Shown here: one piece after another, positions 37,838 to 47,296 of the stretch
Position numbering within the stretch: position 1 is the first letter of the stretch
Layout of the letters: every line of letters starts with the position of its first letter
Assembly: GCA_947497245.1 (NCBI GenBank)
Contig: CANMFO010000005.1
Coordinates: 186,001-250,000, forward strand
Origin: an uncultured Flavobacteriaceae bacterium
Lineage (GTDB): Bacteria; Bacteroidota; Bacteroidia; Flavobacteriales; Flavobacteriaceae
Direction of reading: 5' to 3'
DNA: 64,000 nt
Translations under genes and position numbers: made by a program
Notes under the pieces: model-generated
Seen by the model: only the letters and a program-made list of their open reading frames with translations
What the model was told of the DNA's origin: nothing
Database searches by the model: none

Positions 37838-39409
37838 ATGAAAAAAATCACTTTCTTGATCCTACTTCTTTCCGCTCTGGAAATTCACGCCCAGGGTACC
37901 GATCCGGTCTTGATCGTAAAAAAGGAATCGAAGGACCATTGGTGGGCCGGAATTATAAGGGAGGGCCACAAGATGCCACTTCGAATTGGTTACGAAGCCG
38001 ACTTGTACGGGAATTGTTGGAGGAATCAACTGCAGCCCTTGCTCCTGTCATCGAATGGAACGCTTGTCTGGTCGGAAGAGCCTTTTAAGTTTCGGGTCGA
38101 TGAGGGAGCGATAGTCTTTGACCAGGCCCGCGACAGCCTACACCACAAAAAGGCGGGAAGAAACTTGAGGGAGGCCTACCTATATGCAAGCAAGAATTAT
38201 TTTCCCCCATCGGGCAAAATGCCCCCTGAACTGTTCTTTTCCGCACCTCAGTACAATACCTGGATAGAATTGACCTATGATCAGAACCAAGTGGACGTAA
38301 TGAAATATGCCCGCTCGATCATAGACAAAGGAATGCCTCCCGGAATTATAATGATCGATGACAATTGGCAGGAAGATTATGGAAAATGGAACTTTCACAA
38401 GGCGCGCTTTCCGGATCCAAAGACCATGATGAAAGAATTGCACGACTTAGGGTTCAAGGTCATGCTTTGGGTATGCCCCTTTGTAAGCCCTGATTCCGAT
38501 GTTTATCGTGATCTGGAGGCAAAAAAGGCCTTTATGACCGATGAAACGGGAAGGCCGGCAATGGTGCGTTGGTGGAACGGGGTGAGTGCCGAGTTGGATC
38601 TCACCACGGCCGAAGGCGAACAGTGGTTCAAGGGAAAATTGAACGGCCTCATGGAAGAATACGGAGTGGATGGCTTTAAGTTGGATGCCGGCGACTCCCG
38701 TTTCTATACCAGTGCCAATGCTTCAAAAAAAATAAGTCCAAATGGGCATACCGAACTTTTTGCGAAAATCGGGCTATCGTATCCATTTAATGAGTACCGG
38801 GCAACTTGGAAGATGGGTGGACAACCCCTGGTACAAAGATTGCATGATAAAAACCATGACTGGGACGACCTGAAAAAATTGGTCCCACATATGCTTCTGG
38901 AGGGCATAATGGGCTATCCTTTTAGTTGCCCTGATATGATTGGTGGTGGACAGTTCACCTCGTTCTTGGAAGGGGCCGTCATCGACCAGGAACTGGTGGT
39001 CCGCTCAACACAGGTCCATGCATTGATGCCCATGATGCAATTCTCGGTAGCACCTTGGCGTATTTTGGACGAAGAACACTTCAATGCCGTGTTGGATGCG
39101 GTAAAACTAAGGGAAAATTTCAAAAGCAAAATTTTGGGCTTGGCGAAAGAGGCCGCATTGAGCGGGGAACCCATTGTCCGACCGCTCGAGTATGTGTTCC
39201 CCCATCAAGGATTTGCCACAGTGGATGATCAATTCATGTTGGGCAAGGAGGTATTGGTGGCCCCTTTTCTAAAAAGCGGTCAAGGCAAGCGAAGGGTGGT
39301 CCTGCCCAAGGGAAAATGGAAATCCGATAGGGGCAAGATATACAGGGGCCAACGAACCATCGAAATTGAGGTCCCCTTGGATCGTTTGCCCTATTTTGTC
39401 AAAATTTAA
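37838..39409 (+). CDS. Exported glycoside hydrolase family 31 enzyme (third, divergent)
   Basis: The 523-aa protein has a cleavable Sec signal ('FLILLLSALEIHAQ') rather than a lipobox. It is shorter than the two tandem GH31 proteins and more like the compact MYORG/alpha-galactosidase branch. The barrel begins near 'WIELTYDQNQ', with 'IIMIDDNWQEDYGKWNFHKA'-type elements (positions about 170-190). The predicted nucleophile is D283 in 'GVDGFKLDAGD', and the predicted acid is D366 in 'CPDMIGGGQ'. The ATG at 37838 is preferred to a TTG at 37832. It is the last gene of the train. An alpha-galactosidase or sulfoquinovosidase-like activity is possible but not shown. Confidence 0.85.
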   Translation: MKKITFLILLLSALEIHAQGTDPVLIVKKESKDHWWAGIIREGHKMPLRIGYEADLYGNCWRNQLQPLLLSSNGTLVWSEEPFKFRVDEGAIVFDQARDSLHHKKAGRNLREAYLYASKNYFPPSGKMPPELFFSAPQYNTWIELTYDQNQVDVMKYARSIIDKGMPPGIIMIDDNWQEDYGKWNFHKARFPDPKTMMKELHDLGFKVMLWVCPFVSPDSDVYRDLEAKKAFMTDETGRPAMVRWWNGVSAELDLTTAEGEQWFKGKLNGLMEEYGVDGFKLDAGDSRFYTSANASKKISPNGHTELFAKIGLSYPFNEYRATWKMGGQPLVQRLHDKNHDWDDLKKLVPHMLLEGIMGYPFSCPDMIGGGQFTSFLEGAVIDQELVVRSTQVHALMPMMQFSVAPWRILDEEHFNAVLDAVKLRENFKSKILGLAKEAALSGEPIVRPLEYVFPHQGFATVDDQFMLGKEVLVAPFLKSGQGKRRVVLPKGKWKSDRGKIYRGQRTIEIEVPLDRLPYFVKI

Positions 39410-39423
39410 TGGCTCATTTCCGA

Positions 39424-39463
39424 CTACCCTGTCCATTCCTCGGGTAGGCCAATACCATTTTTT
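39424..39463 (+). terminator. Candidate terminator after the third GH31
   Basis: CTACCC (39424-39429) can pair with GGGTAG (39442-39447) across a 12-nt loop, with a six-T run at 39458-39463. The stem is short and the T run is displaced by ten bases, so it is a weak candidate at the expected end of the long plus-strand train. Confidence 0.3.
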
Positions 39464-39544
39464 CCGGACCTTGGGGGTTTCGCGATCCAATTCATGGAAT
39501 GGAACAGGATCGGAAGGGCACAGGGCGGGTGCTTTTAGCGCATG

Positions 39545-40345
39545 CTAATTTGGATCAAGAAAGCTTAGCTTGCGCAAAATACCCCGAATCAAGCGGAGAG
39601 TCTCAACACTCCCGAAATGGGTGCCTTTTTCAAAATCACCTTCGTTTTGGGCCATAGTATTGGTCAAGTGCGCAAAACAGATTACCTTCCTATTTTTGGC
39701 CTTTGCAAATGCGTACAAGGCGGACGCTTCCATTTCCACACAGTTTACCTTCCTTTTTTGCATTTCACGAATGGAACTGGATGTTTCCCTATACGGAGCA
39801 TCCGTTGTCCAACTTTTGGCATCGAACCATAAAGCATTTTTTGATGGATCCCGCAGCAGTCCATAAAGTAGTTCGTCCAACGTTGCAGGGACTTCCTTGG
39901 GAAGATAATGATAACTTGTTCCTTCGTCCCGAATAGCCTCCGTTATCAATGCAAAACGTTTTTTTATGGAAGGTTTATTGATTATTCCCGCGGAGGTAAC
40001 ACTGATCAAACAGGTACAGCCCGAGACAAAAAGTTGCTCTGCCACCAAAACGGCATAGGACGCACCTACAATATTGGGTACTATCCCAACGGTCACCTGA
40101 TCCATTTGAAAGGTATACAGCTTGGAATGGTAGCATGCCCAACAATTGTTCATTTGAGCCTCCCCTTCCCCTAAAAGATATCTCAACAGATCGCCATCTG
40201 GGTCAAGCACGCATATTTGGGGGACATCGCAATTTTTTAGATTTTTTTGTCTTCTGGCTTCCCTTAAAAGGTTTTCCGGTAAAAAAACGGAAGGTTCACC
40301 ATACTTCTTATGGTCAATTATTGGTGCTACCTTTTCCTGTGGCAT
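39545..40345 (-). CDS. Nucleoside phosphorylase (purine/uridine phosphorylase family)
   Basis: The 266-aa cytosolic protein belongs to the PNP/UDP phosphorylase family (PF01048), which cleaves nucleosides with phosphate to free base and (deoxy)ribose-1-phosphate. Visible elements are 'VGIVPNIVGASYAVLVAEQL', 'GCTCLISVTSAGII', 'SWTTDAPYRET' and the ribose/base-site signature 'NCVEMEASALYAFA'. The size and the last motif are closest to uridine phosphorylase, but base preference cannot be fixed. It converges on the GH31 train and stands apart from its neighbours. Confidence 0.85.
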   Translation of the reverse strand: MPQEKVAPIIDHKKYGEPSVFLPENLLREARRQKNLKNCDVPQICVLDPDGDLLRYLLGEGEAQMNNCWACYHSKLYTFQMDQVTVGIVPNIVGASYAVLVAEQLFVSGCTCLISVTSAGIINKPSIKKRFALITEAIRDEGTSYHYLPKEVPATLDELLYGLLRDPSKNALWFDAKSWTTDAPYRETSSSIREMQKRKVNCVEMEASALYAFAKAKNRKVICFAHLTNTMAQNEGDFEKGTHFGSVETLRLIRGILRKLSFLDPN

Positions 40346-40426
40346 ATAAATTTGGCGTTGTTTAGGACGATGCGGTTCCTAAAATTACGGAAAATAACAT
40401 TTCGGCCGGTATTCGTGTTTTTCCAT

Positions 40427-41002
40427 TCAGTTTTTCCTTTTCCTTTTCCATTTGGATTTGCCCATGTGCAGGCGGACCCGTGATAGAACCACACGGGAAC
40501 CAATGGCCATTGTCACCGCTATACCATTGAACAGTATGTCCCATGGATCGAAAACCCGATGGGGCAAAAATAGCTGGATACATTCATCGAGCAGTCCGAT
40601 CAAGAAGGTAATGACAAGGGAAAGCAAGGCAGGTCTTTGAATTTGCCTCCCTTGATCTTTACGTTCGGCAATGGCTTTGTGAACAAAAATGGCCAACACG
40701 CTGTATTCTATGAGGTGGCTGCGTTCCGCCATCCCCAATCGAAGAAAAAACATAGTGTAGACCGCAGCTATCCCGAGCCATGTCACCGCTTCGATCTTGC
40801 TTGGTTTCGCCTGAAGTGAATGTACAAGAATGGCTGCCCCGATCAGAAGCATGGCCATCAGAAAGATGACGGCTTGTACATCTTGGTTGCCCAACAATCG
40901 CGCAAGGGGCCGTCCAATAAAAAGCGTCGAAAAAATAGAAACGAAAACCAAAAATGCCCACACCCAAAGATGCTTCTCGCGCGATGAGGTAAAAAGAGGC
41001 AT
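40427..41002 (-). CDS. VanZ-like membrane protein
   Basis: The 191-aa protein has about five membrane segments. The VanZ-family core is in the second half: 'RSHLIEYSVLA' and 'GLLDECIQLFLPHRVFDPWDILFN', in which the acidic and His residues are family-typical. VanZ relates to teicoplanin resistance in enterococci, but most homologs have no known role. The C-terminus is very basic (KSKWKRKRKN). It follows the 141-aa membrane protein on the same strand by about 150 bp. Confidence 0.78.
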   Translation of the reverse strand: MPLFTSSREKHLWVWAFLVFVSIFSTLFIGRPLARLLGNQDVQAVIFLMAMLLIGAAILVHSLQAKPSKIEAVTWLGIAAVYTMFFLRLGMAERSHLIEYSVLAIFVHKAIAERKDQGRQIQRPALLSLVITFLIGLLDECIQLFLPHRVFDPWDILFNGIAVTMAIGSRVVLSRVRLHMGKSKWKRKRKN

Positions 41003-41153
41003 GATCTATTATGTTCTATGGTTTACACTTTTTCGTGATCTTGGGCTTTTAGAGCTACCACCCTCTTGTTTTTCCGCAGTACAGTGTTTTCCTTGGATGT
41101 CCGTATCCGCGGTATTGGTTCGTTGCGGGCCCGGTTTTTCTATTTACTGAATT

Positions 41154-41579
41154 TTATTGGGTGCCTTTTGACAACCTCTTGGCTATTTTTCCTCCGACCC
41201 ATGCCATGGGAATATAAGCGAAAAGAATATCCGTGGCGGCAAACCATGTTGGTCCGGGCAAGATGTAATTGACCATGATGCCTCCCAGTAGGAACAGGGC
41301 ACCGATGCCCAACGAAAATTTCATTTTGTGGTGCACCGCTATCAAACCGGCAATGGCCGCTCCAACCAAGGTACCCAAGGCGTGGGCCAAAAAGGGAAAA
41401 ATGAAATACTCAAATCCCAAAGTGGGCATAACCGCTGCTAGGGCATCCATATCATTGGGATCAACACCAGCTATTGGAATGGACATATGGCCAATTTGTA
41501 CGAGTCCCATGTTGACCAAGCTACCACCCAACCACCCGATGATCACCGCTAAAATATTCCTGATTACAGTACGCATCAT
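41154..41579 (-). CDS. Small four-helix integral membrane protein, unknown
   Basis: The 141-aa protein has four predicted membrane helices: 'NILAVIIGWLGGSLVNMGLV', the 'FPFLAHALGTLVGAAIAGLIA' region, 'LGIGALFLLGGIMVNYIL' and 'ATDILFAYIPMAWVGG'. Homologs annotated only as hypothetical membrane proteins are common in Flavobacteriaceae. Two consecutive Met codons (41579 and 41576) make the exact start ambiguous. I do not recognise a function. Confidence 0.7.
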   Translation of the reverse strand: MMRTVIRNILAVIIGWLGGSLVNMGLVQIGHMSIPIAGVDPNDMDALAAVMPTLGFEYFIFPFLAHALGTLVGAAIAGLIAVHHKMKFSLGIGALFLLGGIMVNYILPGPTWFAATDILFAYIPMAWVGGKIAKRLSKGTQ

Positions 41580-41696
41580 TGCTTTTTGGGTAAGTGGGGA
41601 AATATGACAACTGAACGGGACTACCTCGATGGTCCCTTGGATACTGTACTAAGGTAATCAATCCCGTGCGTTTTTAAAATATTTTGGGATAGGGAC

Positions 41697-42175
41697 CTAA
41701 ATTTCGACGGTTTCCCCTCTTGGGTCTCTATGGTTGGCCACTGCGAAGACCTCTTCCCGGCCACTGAAATCTAGGATTCCCCCTATCATAAGGAAATACA
41801 GCACATGGGCTGTTGGGTCCCTTTTGGAATCGCTTTCGATCCTTTTGATGCCATGGGGCCAATATAGGGTGGTGCGAGTATCGAAATGGGCAGTAAGATC
41901 AACTCCACGGCGTTTGGGTCCATTCGCACATGGTCGACGTCAAATCTACGGCAATGCGATGATCGGGAAAACCATCGGGAATCAAAAGATGCAGGAATAA
42001 GGACAACCCCGCGAAAGCCGGGCCCATATACCATAGCTGATCTTTCTTGATAAAAGGGACTGCGCTTGGCGATGCACTAAGTGGACGCTGCCCGGCGATG
42101 TATTGATTTCAATTTGTACGGATGGGGGATATTCGAACAAATCAATGGGCACCCACTAGTAACAAACCGCACGGG
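41697..42175 (-). pseudogene. Probable frameshifted gene remnant
   Basis: No intact gene lies between 41580 and 42198, but the minus strand reads like degraded coding sequence. From about 41920 down to a TAG at 41697-41699 one frame gives 'VDLTAHFDTRTTLYWPHG' and 'VLYFLMIGGILDFSGREE', ending 'NHRDPRGETVEI'. The adjoining upstream part is coding-like in another frame ('LIPDGFPDHRIAVDLT'), and still further upstream 'WVPIDLFEYPPSVQIEINT' appears in yet another. This needs at least one or two frameshifts. I do not recognise the family. An assembly error or chance open frames are the alternatives. Confidence 0.45.
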
Positions 42176-42198
42176 TATCGTAATTTTCGCTCCAAACG

Positions 42199-44085
42199 AT
42201 GGTTATGGAACGGCTCTTTCGGTTTTCACTTGTTCTAAGTTTTGTCTCTAGTTCTTGCCTATCGGACCTTTCCGTCAAAAACACATGCCAGGATACGCAA
42301 GGCCTGCTTCGTCTGACCACAGATCCAGGGGACCAATACAGCCCTAAATTTTCGAACCATGGGCGGTACCTGGCCTATATCTCAACGGAACACAATCATC
42401 AGGATATCGTTATCTATGATTTCCAAGAAAAAGAAAAGGCAAGAGTGACCAATTCGGCGGATGACAATGAAGATATCGAATGGTCCCCGGACGACAATCT
42501 CCTTTCTTTCACCTCCTATTCCAAAGGTATTCCCAGCGTTAAGATGTACCGTTTATCCGATGGTACGATCACCACTGTAAGCGACGCGGAACAAAGGGCA
42601 TCCGATGCCAAATGGTCGCCCGCTGGGGACCAGCTCGTAATGGATTTCAACCTTGACGGGAAAGACCTATGGCTGTTCGACCTGGCCTCTTCCGAGTTCA
42701 CCCAACTGACCCTGATGAAGGGCGACGAGCGGAATTTTGGTTTTTCCCAAGATGGTGATTGGGTGGGGTTCTCTTCCAGGGGTTCTGATTTCCCCCATCT
42801 TCAGGCATACCATTTAAAAACAGGGGAAATTAGGCAACTTGTCGGGAACGAATCTGGATTTGAGTGGCATCCGGTCTGGTCCAAGAAAAGGTTCGAAGTC
42901 TTATTTTACAGCACTTGGAACAATGAGATGACCGATGTTTGGGTAACCTCTGGGGCTGCGGAAAACTTACAAAGAATAACCTATAAAAATATCGAGGAAT
43001 TTGGTCCAGCTTTCAATCACGATGAAGACCTTATTGCCTATTTTTCATGGGAAGAAGCCAACGATATCAGAATATATGATCGCATTTCAGTGGAATTTAA
43101 GGACCTGGAACTGCGCCGTGATCTGATCGTTAAATGGAATCCGTTGAGTTGGTCCCCCACCCGTAATACGCTGGCGTTTGTAGGGGTGCATGAAAAAGAT
43201 CGTCTATATCAGGTTTCCTTGGATGGAGGAGCGCAGAAATTGTTCCTTCCTGAAAGGCCCGAAAATTATGAGACACATCCGGATATTGATGCCAGTGGGG
43301 ACTGGATGGTCTTTAGCGAAAACAAGAACATTGTGGTCCGTGGCATCAACACTGGCAATGAAGTAGTCATTGCCCCGGCCAAGGATTATCAATCCGATAT
43401 CTTTCCAAGCTGGGTCCCGGGGCTTCCGGATAAAATTGCCTTTCTCCATGGGGAAGGCGGGGCTTCCGATACCAACAACATCTGGATAATGGACCAGGAC
43501 GGTGGTGATAAAAGACAGCTTACCGATATAGGGGGGATTGTAGATTATTGCTGGATAGACCATGATAATCTTGTTTTTTCCTATGACCCTACGACCAGTT
43601 ATGGTAACTACGATATCTGGACCTTGGAAATAAGTTCCAATACCTACCGGCCCTTGGTACAGGATGCCGGGGCCACGCTCCATGCGTCCAGTGTTTCCCC
43701 TGATGGTAAGGTACTCCTGTTTTCGGGAGATTTTGACGGTACTGATAAAATATATAAAACAAACTTGGACCGGCCAGGGAACCATGAAGAAATTGTAGGC
43801 GCAATGAACGGTGGAAGTGAACCGACCTTCTCAAATTCAGGAAAAATGATTGCCTTTTTATCCAATCAAAATCATGAAAAGTACCACGATGTTTACGTCA
43901 TCTCCGAAAGGGGAGGGGAAGCAAAGCGGATTACCAATTCCCCGGAAAGGGAATATGGCATCCGATGGATGCCGGGCGACGCCAGTTTATTGTTTTCTGC
44001 GAATAAGGGAAACAACGATATATATCTTGTCGATATCGATAAAAGGTTGAAAAAAGACGATCTGCAGTCCGCAAATCTTCAATAG
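42199..44085 (+). CDS. TolB-like beta-propeller lipoprotein (PD40 repeats)
   Basis: The 628-aa exported protein has a lipoprotein signal ending 'FVSSSC' (Cys20) and repeated PD40/WD40-like blades: 'YSPKFSNHGRYLAYIS', 'DIEWSPDDNLLSFTS', 'DAKWSPAGDQLVMDF', 'EPTFSNSGKMIAFLS' and 'GIRWMPGDASLLFSA'. Such propellers bind proteins or ligands in the periplasm; no catalytic domain is visible. It is followed 22 nt later by a second TolB-like gene, so the two are likely co-transcribed. A second Met (42205) is an equally good start. Confidence 0.82.
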   Translation: MVMERLFRFSLVLSFVSSSCLSDLSVKNTCQDTQGLLRLTTDPGDQYSPKFSNHGRYLAYISTEHNHQDIVIYDFQEKEKARVTNSADDNEDIEWSPDDNLLSFTSYSKGIPSVKMYRLSDGTITTVSDAEQRASDAKWSPAGDQLVMDFNLDGKDLWLFDLASSEFTQLTLMKGDERNFGFSQDGDWVGFSSRGSDFPHLQAYHLKTGEIRQLVGNESGFEWHPVWSKKRFEVLFYSTWNNEMTDVWVTSGAAENLQRITYKNIEEFGPAFNHDEDLIAYFSWEEANDIRIYDRISVEFKDLELRRDLIVKWNPLSWSPTRNTLAFVGVHEKDRLYQVSLDGGAQKLFLPERPENYETHPDIDASGDWMVFSENKNIVVRGINTGNEVVIAPAKDYQSDIFPSWVPGLPDKIAFLHGEGGASDTNNIWIMDQDGGDKRQLTDIGGIVDYCWIDHDNLVFSYDPTTSYGNYDIWTLEISSNTYRPLVQDAGATLHASSVSPDGKVLLFSGDFDGTDKIYKTNLDRPGNHEEIVGAMNGGSEPTFSNSGKMIAFLSNQNHEKYHDVYVISERGGEAKRITNSPEREYGIRWMPGDASLLFSANKGNNDIYLVDIDKRLKKDDLQSANLQ

Positions 44086-44107
44086 CATATAAATAGTTTC
44101 CAATCAA

Positions 44108-45664
44108 ATGGAATTCACCACTATGACTAAATATTTTCTTGGGGCAGTAAGTATCCTGTTCGGCCTATTTCCCTTAAACGCCCAGCAGCTCGAACCCATT
44201 GATTGGTATGAAGACTATGAGCCGATCTGGTCTGCCGATGGGCAAAAGATCGTATACTGTTCAAGCATCGGCAATCACCCTACGCAGAATATCTTCATGA
44301 TGCGGGCCAATGGTAGGGAAGTCAGACAATTGACTTTCTCAAAATCGGGCTATGGGAACTGTTTCCCAAGTCCATCCCCCGATGGCCAACATATAGCCTA
44401 TGTCAGCGAGAAAGACGGGAATAGGGAGATATACCTCATGGATGTCGACGGCTCTAATCACAGAAGGTTGACCAATCATCCTTCATGGGACGGGGAACGT
44501 GTGGGCTGGGCTTCCGACAGTAGATCCTTTGTTTTCCACAGCGATCGCGATGGAAATCTTGAACTGTACCAGTATGGTCTTGAAACCGGGCAGATTGAAA
44601 GGCTGACAAATAATGGTTCGGCCGATAGGTGGGGCAGCTTCAGTCCCGATGGGAAACGGCTGGTATTTGAATCTTCACGGGAAGGCAATGCGGAGTTATT
44701 CTTAATGGATTTGACCGATTTGGCGAAAACAAGGTTGACCGATCACTGGGCGGACGACGGTGGACCCGCATGGAGTCCAGATGGGGCGGAAGTTTATTTT
44801 TATAGCAATAGGGATGATGTTAATTACGAAATTTACGCACTGGATGTGGCCACCAAAGAAGTACGTCGGATTACCCATTCCCATAACTGGGATTTGGATG
44901 CCACAATCGCTCCGGACGGAAAGAAAATGGTCTGGCATTCCAGTAGAAATGGACATTATGGTGTGGTTGTATCCAACATTGACGGTTCGGGACGGCAACG
45001 GCTGACCAACCATGTCCAAAGCGATTTTTACCATTTGGTATTGCAAAAGGGATGGGACCATGCTTTGAACACATTGGGGAATAGCCAATTGCTGCACCCA
45101 AAAGACCGGTTCTTTTTGGAGGAAGAACTTGTAGATTTAATGCACATTCTGGCATTCACCGAAAAGCCAAATGAGGCACTCTCCGTTGGTCGTTATCTCA
45201 TGGGGCATGGTACCCATAAAGGTTATGCATGTTCCAGAACGGCAGAACTGTTACAACAATTTGGGCATTGGGCGCCACCGACCCAAAGCCAATTTTTCGA
45301 TCTGTTGTCGAAGGGTGAATTTGACAGCGCCATGAAGGCTTATGAACAAAGCAAACAGCTTGATCCCGATTGGTTGCTTTTTGAAAAATGGGAGCAGTTC
45401 ATCCTATTGCAAATCATCTGGAAAAAATTCTACCAAAAAAAGGCTTTCAAAAAGGCCATTCAACTCTATGGGATTGCCTTGGACTACTATCCGGACTCCT
45501 ATGGAGCGTATCATGACATGGCCAATTGTTACCTGGCATTGGAAAATAAGGAATTGGGGCTTGAATTTCATAGAAAGGCCTTTGAACTCGATCCAAATGG
45601 TTGGTATGGGAAGGACTCAAAGCAAATTCTGGAAAAAATAAAGTACGATCCACCCACAGATTGA
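44108..45664 (+). CDS. TolB-like beta-propeller protein with C-terminal TPR region
   Basis: The 518-aa exported protein has a Sec signal ('FLGAVSILFGLFPLNAQ'), which suggests translation might start at 44123 instead. Residues about 30-305 are PD40/TolB blades ('YEPIWSADGQKIVYCSS', 'FPSPSPDGQHIAYVSE', 'WGSFSPDGKRLVFESS', 'GPAWSPDGAEVYFYS'). The C-terminal 200 residues are helical with TPR-like spacing ('FKKAIQLYGIALDYYPDS', 'LGLEFHRKAFELDPN'). The propeller plus TPR layout suggests a protein-protein scaffold in the envelope. It probably forms an operon with the upstream propeller gene. Confidence 0.82.
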   Translation: MEFTTMTKYFLGAVSILFGLFPLNAQQLEPIDWYEDYEPIWSADGQKIVYCSSIGNHPTQNIFMMRANGREVRQLTFSKSGYGNCFPSPSPDGQHIAYVSEKDGNREIYLMDVDGSNHRRLTNHPSWDGERVGWASDSRSFVFHSDRDGNLELYQYGLETGQIERLTNNGSADRWGSFSPDGKRLVFESSREGNAELFLMDLTDLAKTRLTDHWADDGGPAWSPDGAEVYFYSNRDDVNYEIYALDVATKEVRRITHSHNWDLDATIAPDGKKMVWHSSRNGHYGVVVSNIDGSGRQRLTNHVQSDFYHLVLQKGWDHALNTLGNSQLLHPKDRFFLEEELVDLMHILAFTEKPNEALSVGRYLMGHGTHKGYACSRTAELLQQFGHWAPPTQSQFFDLLSKGEFDSAMKAYEQSKQLDPDWLLFEKWEQFILLQIIWKKFYQKKAFKKAIQLYGIALDYYPDSYGAYHDMANCYLALENKELGLEFHRKAFELDPNGWYGKDSKQILEKIKYDPPTD

Positions 45665-45784
45665 CATATGCTTTCCTAGTGCCCTGTATTCGTGAAGTCG
45701 GTATTTGTCATCGGCTTTGTCATATGTCCGATTTGGACGGTTCCATCTTGATGGTACCTGCTCCCAACCATTCCATGGCTACTG

Positions 45785-47059
45785 CTAACGGTGATGCCTT
45801 GCCAAATGTTGTTTTAGATAATCTTTCCCATAGTCGTTGCCATTGGGGGTCCTTACTATGGTATGGATGTGGTTCCGGGTCGGATTCCTATCCTTTCCCT
45901 TGATCCCGATTGGTCCTTGATGGTCAAATTCAATTAAGACTACGGGACTGTGGAGCCTGTAGTAAAAAACGGCGTCATCCGCCGTGTTGCCCCGCCAGCC
46001 AAAATACGTGTCGTCAATGTGTTTTTCGACCTCTTCCATTTTAACTTTTGCATGCCCTTCCTTCATATTGTTGATGTATTGAGAGGCCAAATACAAGAGG
46101 TCTTCCTTTTGGCCCAGGGCCATTTCAGAAACTTTTATGCCCTCAAAATCTACCACTTCATTGTCTGAAAACGCTTCTGCTTCTATATTGTTTCCGGTTT
46201 TTTGAAGTGATAAAGTGGCCTTCCTTTGCTGCTCGGCGTTTAAGGATTGCATAAATTTTAAACCCAGGTTCTGCTCGTCCTGAAAAATAGTATTCCCCTT
46301 GTACTTTCCTGTTGTGGTAATTATGGGTTCCCCTCCCATAAAGGTTGGGGTCATCACCACCTGACTGCCTAAAATGAAATAGTTTATGACCAAATGGTGT
46401 CCCTCGAACTGAAATCCCCAAGGTTCGGTGGAGGAAGGGATTCCCATGACCGTAAGAAAATACAGCTCTTCATCAAATTTGGCATCATCATTGTTCAATT
46501 CGCGCAGGGTTTGGTCCGTTTTCATAATGTCCTTGGCAAGCCGTAGGCCCTTGGCACTCAAAGCCTCCTGCAATAGACCAAAGGCCAGTCTACGTTGTTC
46601 CCGGTCCATGTCCTTGATACTGATTCCCCTTCTGGTGAACATACCGTTGTCCACATTGGCCCAATGCCGCCATTCCTTGTCGGTCAAGGCAAATGAGACT
46701 GTGCTTCGTTCCTCTTCCGATAGGGTGCCTAAGAAAGCGTTTGCGGCATCTACAATAGCTTGGGTCGGCACCCCTGTTGATTTTAGGGGGAACAGTCCGT
46801 CTTGTTTACCTTTGGATGTAAAAACACCTATGTATTTTTCGGCCAGTTTTTTTTCCACCATGGCACTAAAGCCCCCACCTCGGTGGGGTATTTCTACCTT
46901 GGCTTTCGGTGCGACCTGTGTCGGGGTTCGGGCGGCAGAGGGCTGTGTTTCCTTGCAACCAATGAACGTGGTTATCACAACAAGCAATAGCAGTTTGGAC
47001 CGTACTTTTATGGGAATGGCTTTAAAGGTTGGATTTTCGATTTTTTTGTACTGTCCCAT
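45785..47059 (-). CDS. DUF3500-family lipoprotein
   Basis: The protein matches the pattern of DUF3500 (PF12006): 'AANAFLGTLSEEERSTVSFAL', quoted as 'AANAFLGTLSEEE' and 'RSTVSFAL', 'EWRHWANVD', 'REQRRLAFGLLQEALS', 'FTVMGIPSS'-type text near 'YFLTVMGIPSSTEPWG', 'FEGHHLVINYFI' and the C-terminal 'RNHIHTIVRTPNGNDYG'. The start at 47059 gives a lipoprotein signal ending 'TTFIGC'; an open reading upstream to 47275 lacks signal features. The family is uncharacterised; the conserved His residues suggest a metal site, which is a guess. It converges on the TolB pair. Confidence 0.82.
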   Translation of the reverse strand: MGQYKKIENPTFKAIPIKVRSKLLLLVVITTFIGCKETQPSAARTPTQVAPKAKVEIPHRGGGFSAMVEKKLAEKYIGVFTSKGKQDGLFPLKSTGVPTQAIVDAANAFLGTLSEEERSTVSFALTDKEWRHWANVDNGMFTRRGISIKDMDREQRRLAFGLLQEALSAKGLRLAKDIMKTDQTLRELNNDDAKFDEELYFLTVMGIPSSTEPWGFQFEGHHLVINYFILGSQVVMTPTFMGGEPIITTTGKYKGNTIFQDEQNLGLKFMQSLNAEQQRKATLSLQKTGNNIEAEAFSDNEVVDFEGIKVSEMALGQKEDLLYLASQYINNMKEGHAKVKMEEVEKHIDDTYFGWRGNTADDAVFYYRLHSPVVLIEFDHQGPIGIKGKDRNPTRNHIHTIVRTPNGNDYGKDYLKQHLARHHR

Positions 47060-47296
47060 GGCGAATCGGTTTGTTCCGGTCACAAAATTGGGAATATGTA
47101 CTGTCCCCAAAAAAAGAACCCGGTGAACCACGGAAGTACGCCCCTGAACGACAAAATTATGCTTCCATGCCAAACCCCTGACCGTTTGGATCCGACACTT
47201 TAGGGACGCGGGACCTTCAATTCGCTTACGGAATGGACTCCAGGCAATCGAAAAGGTGGACGTTGAACCGTTCAAATACCGGTAGTATTTCGTTCG

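Noticed and set aside
46428-47126. Plus-strand open frame of 232 codons
   Set aside because: It is antisense to the DUF3500 lipoprotein gene, which has a signal peptide and family motifs; the plus-strand reading is Ser/Leu-rich without homology signs.
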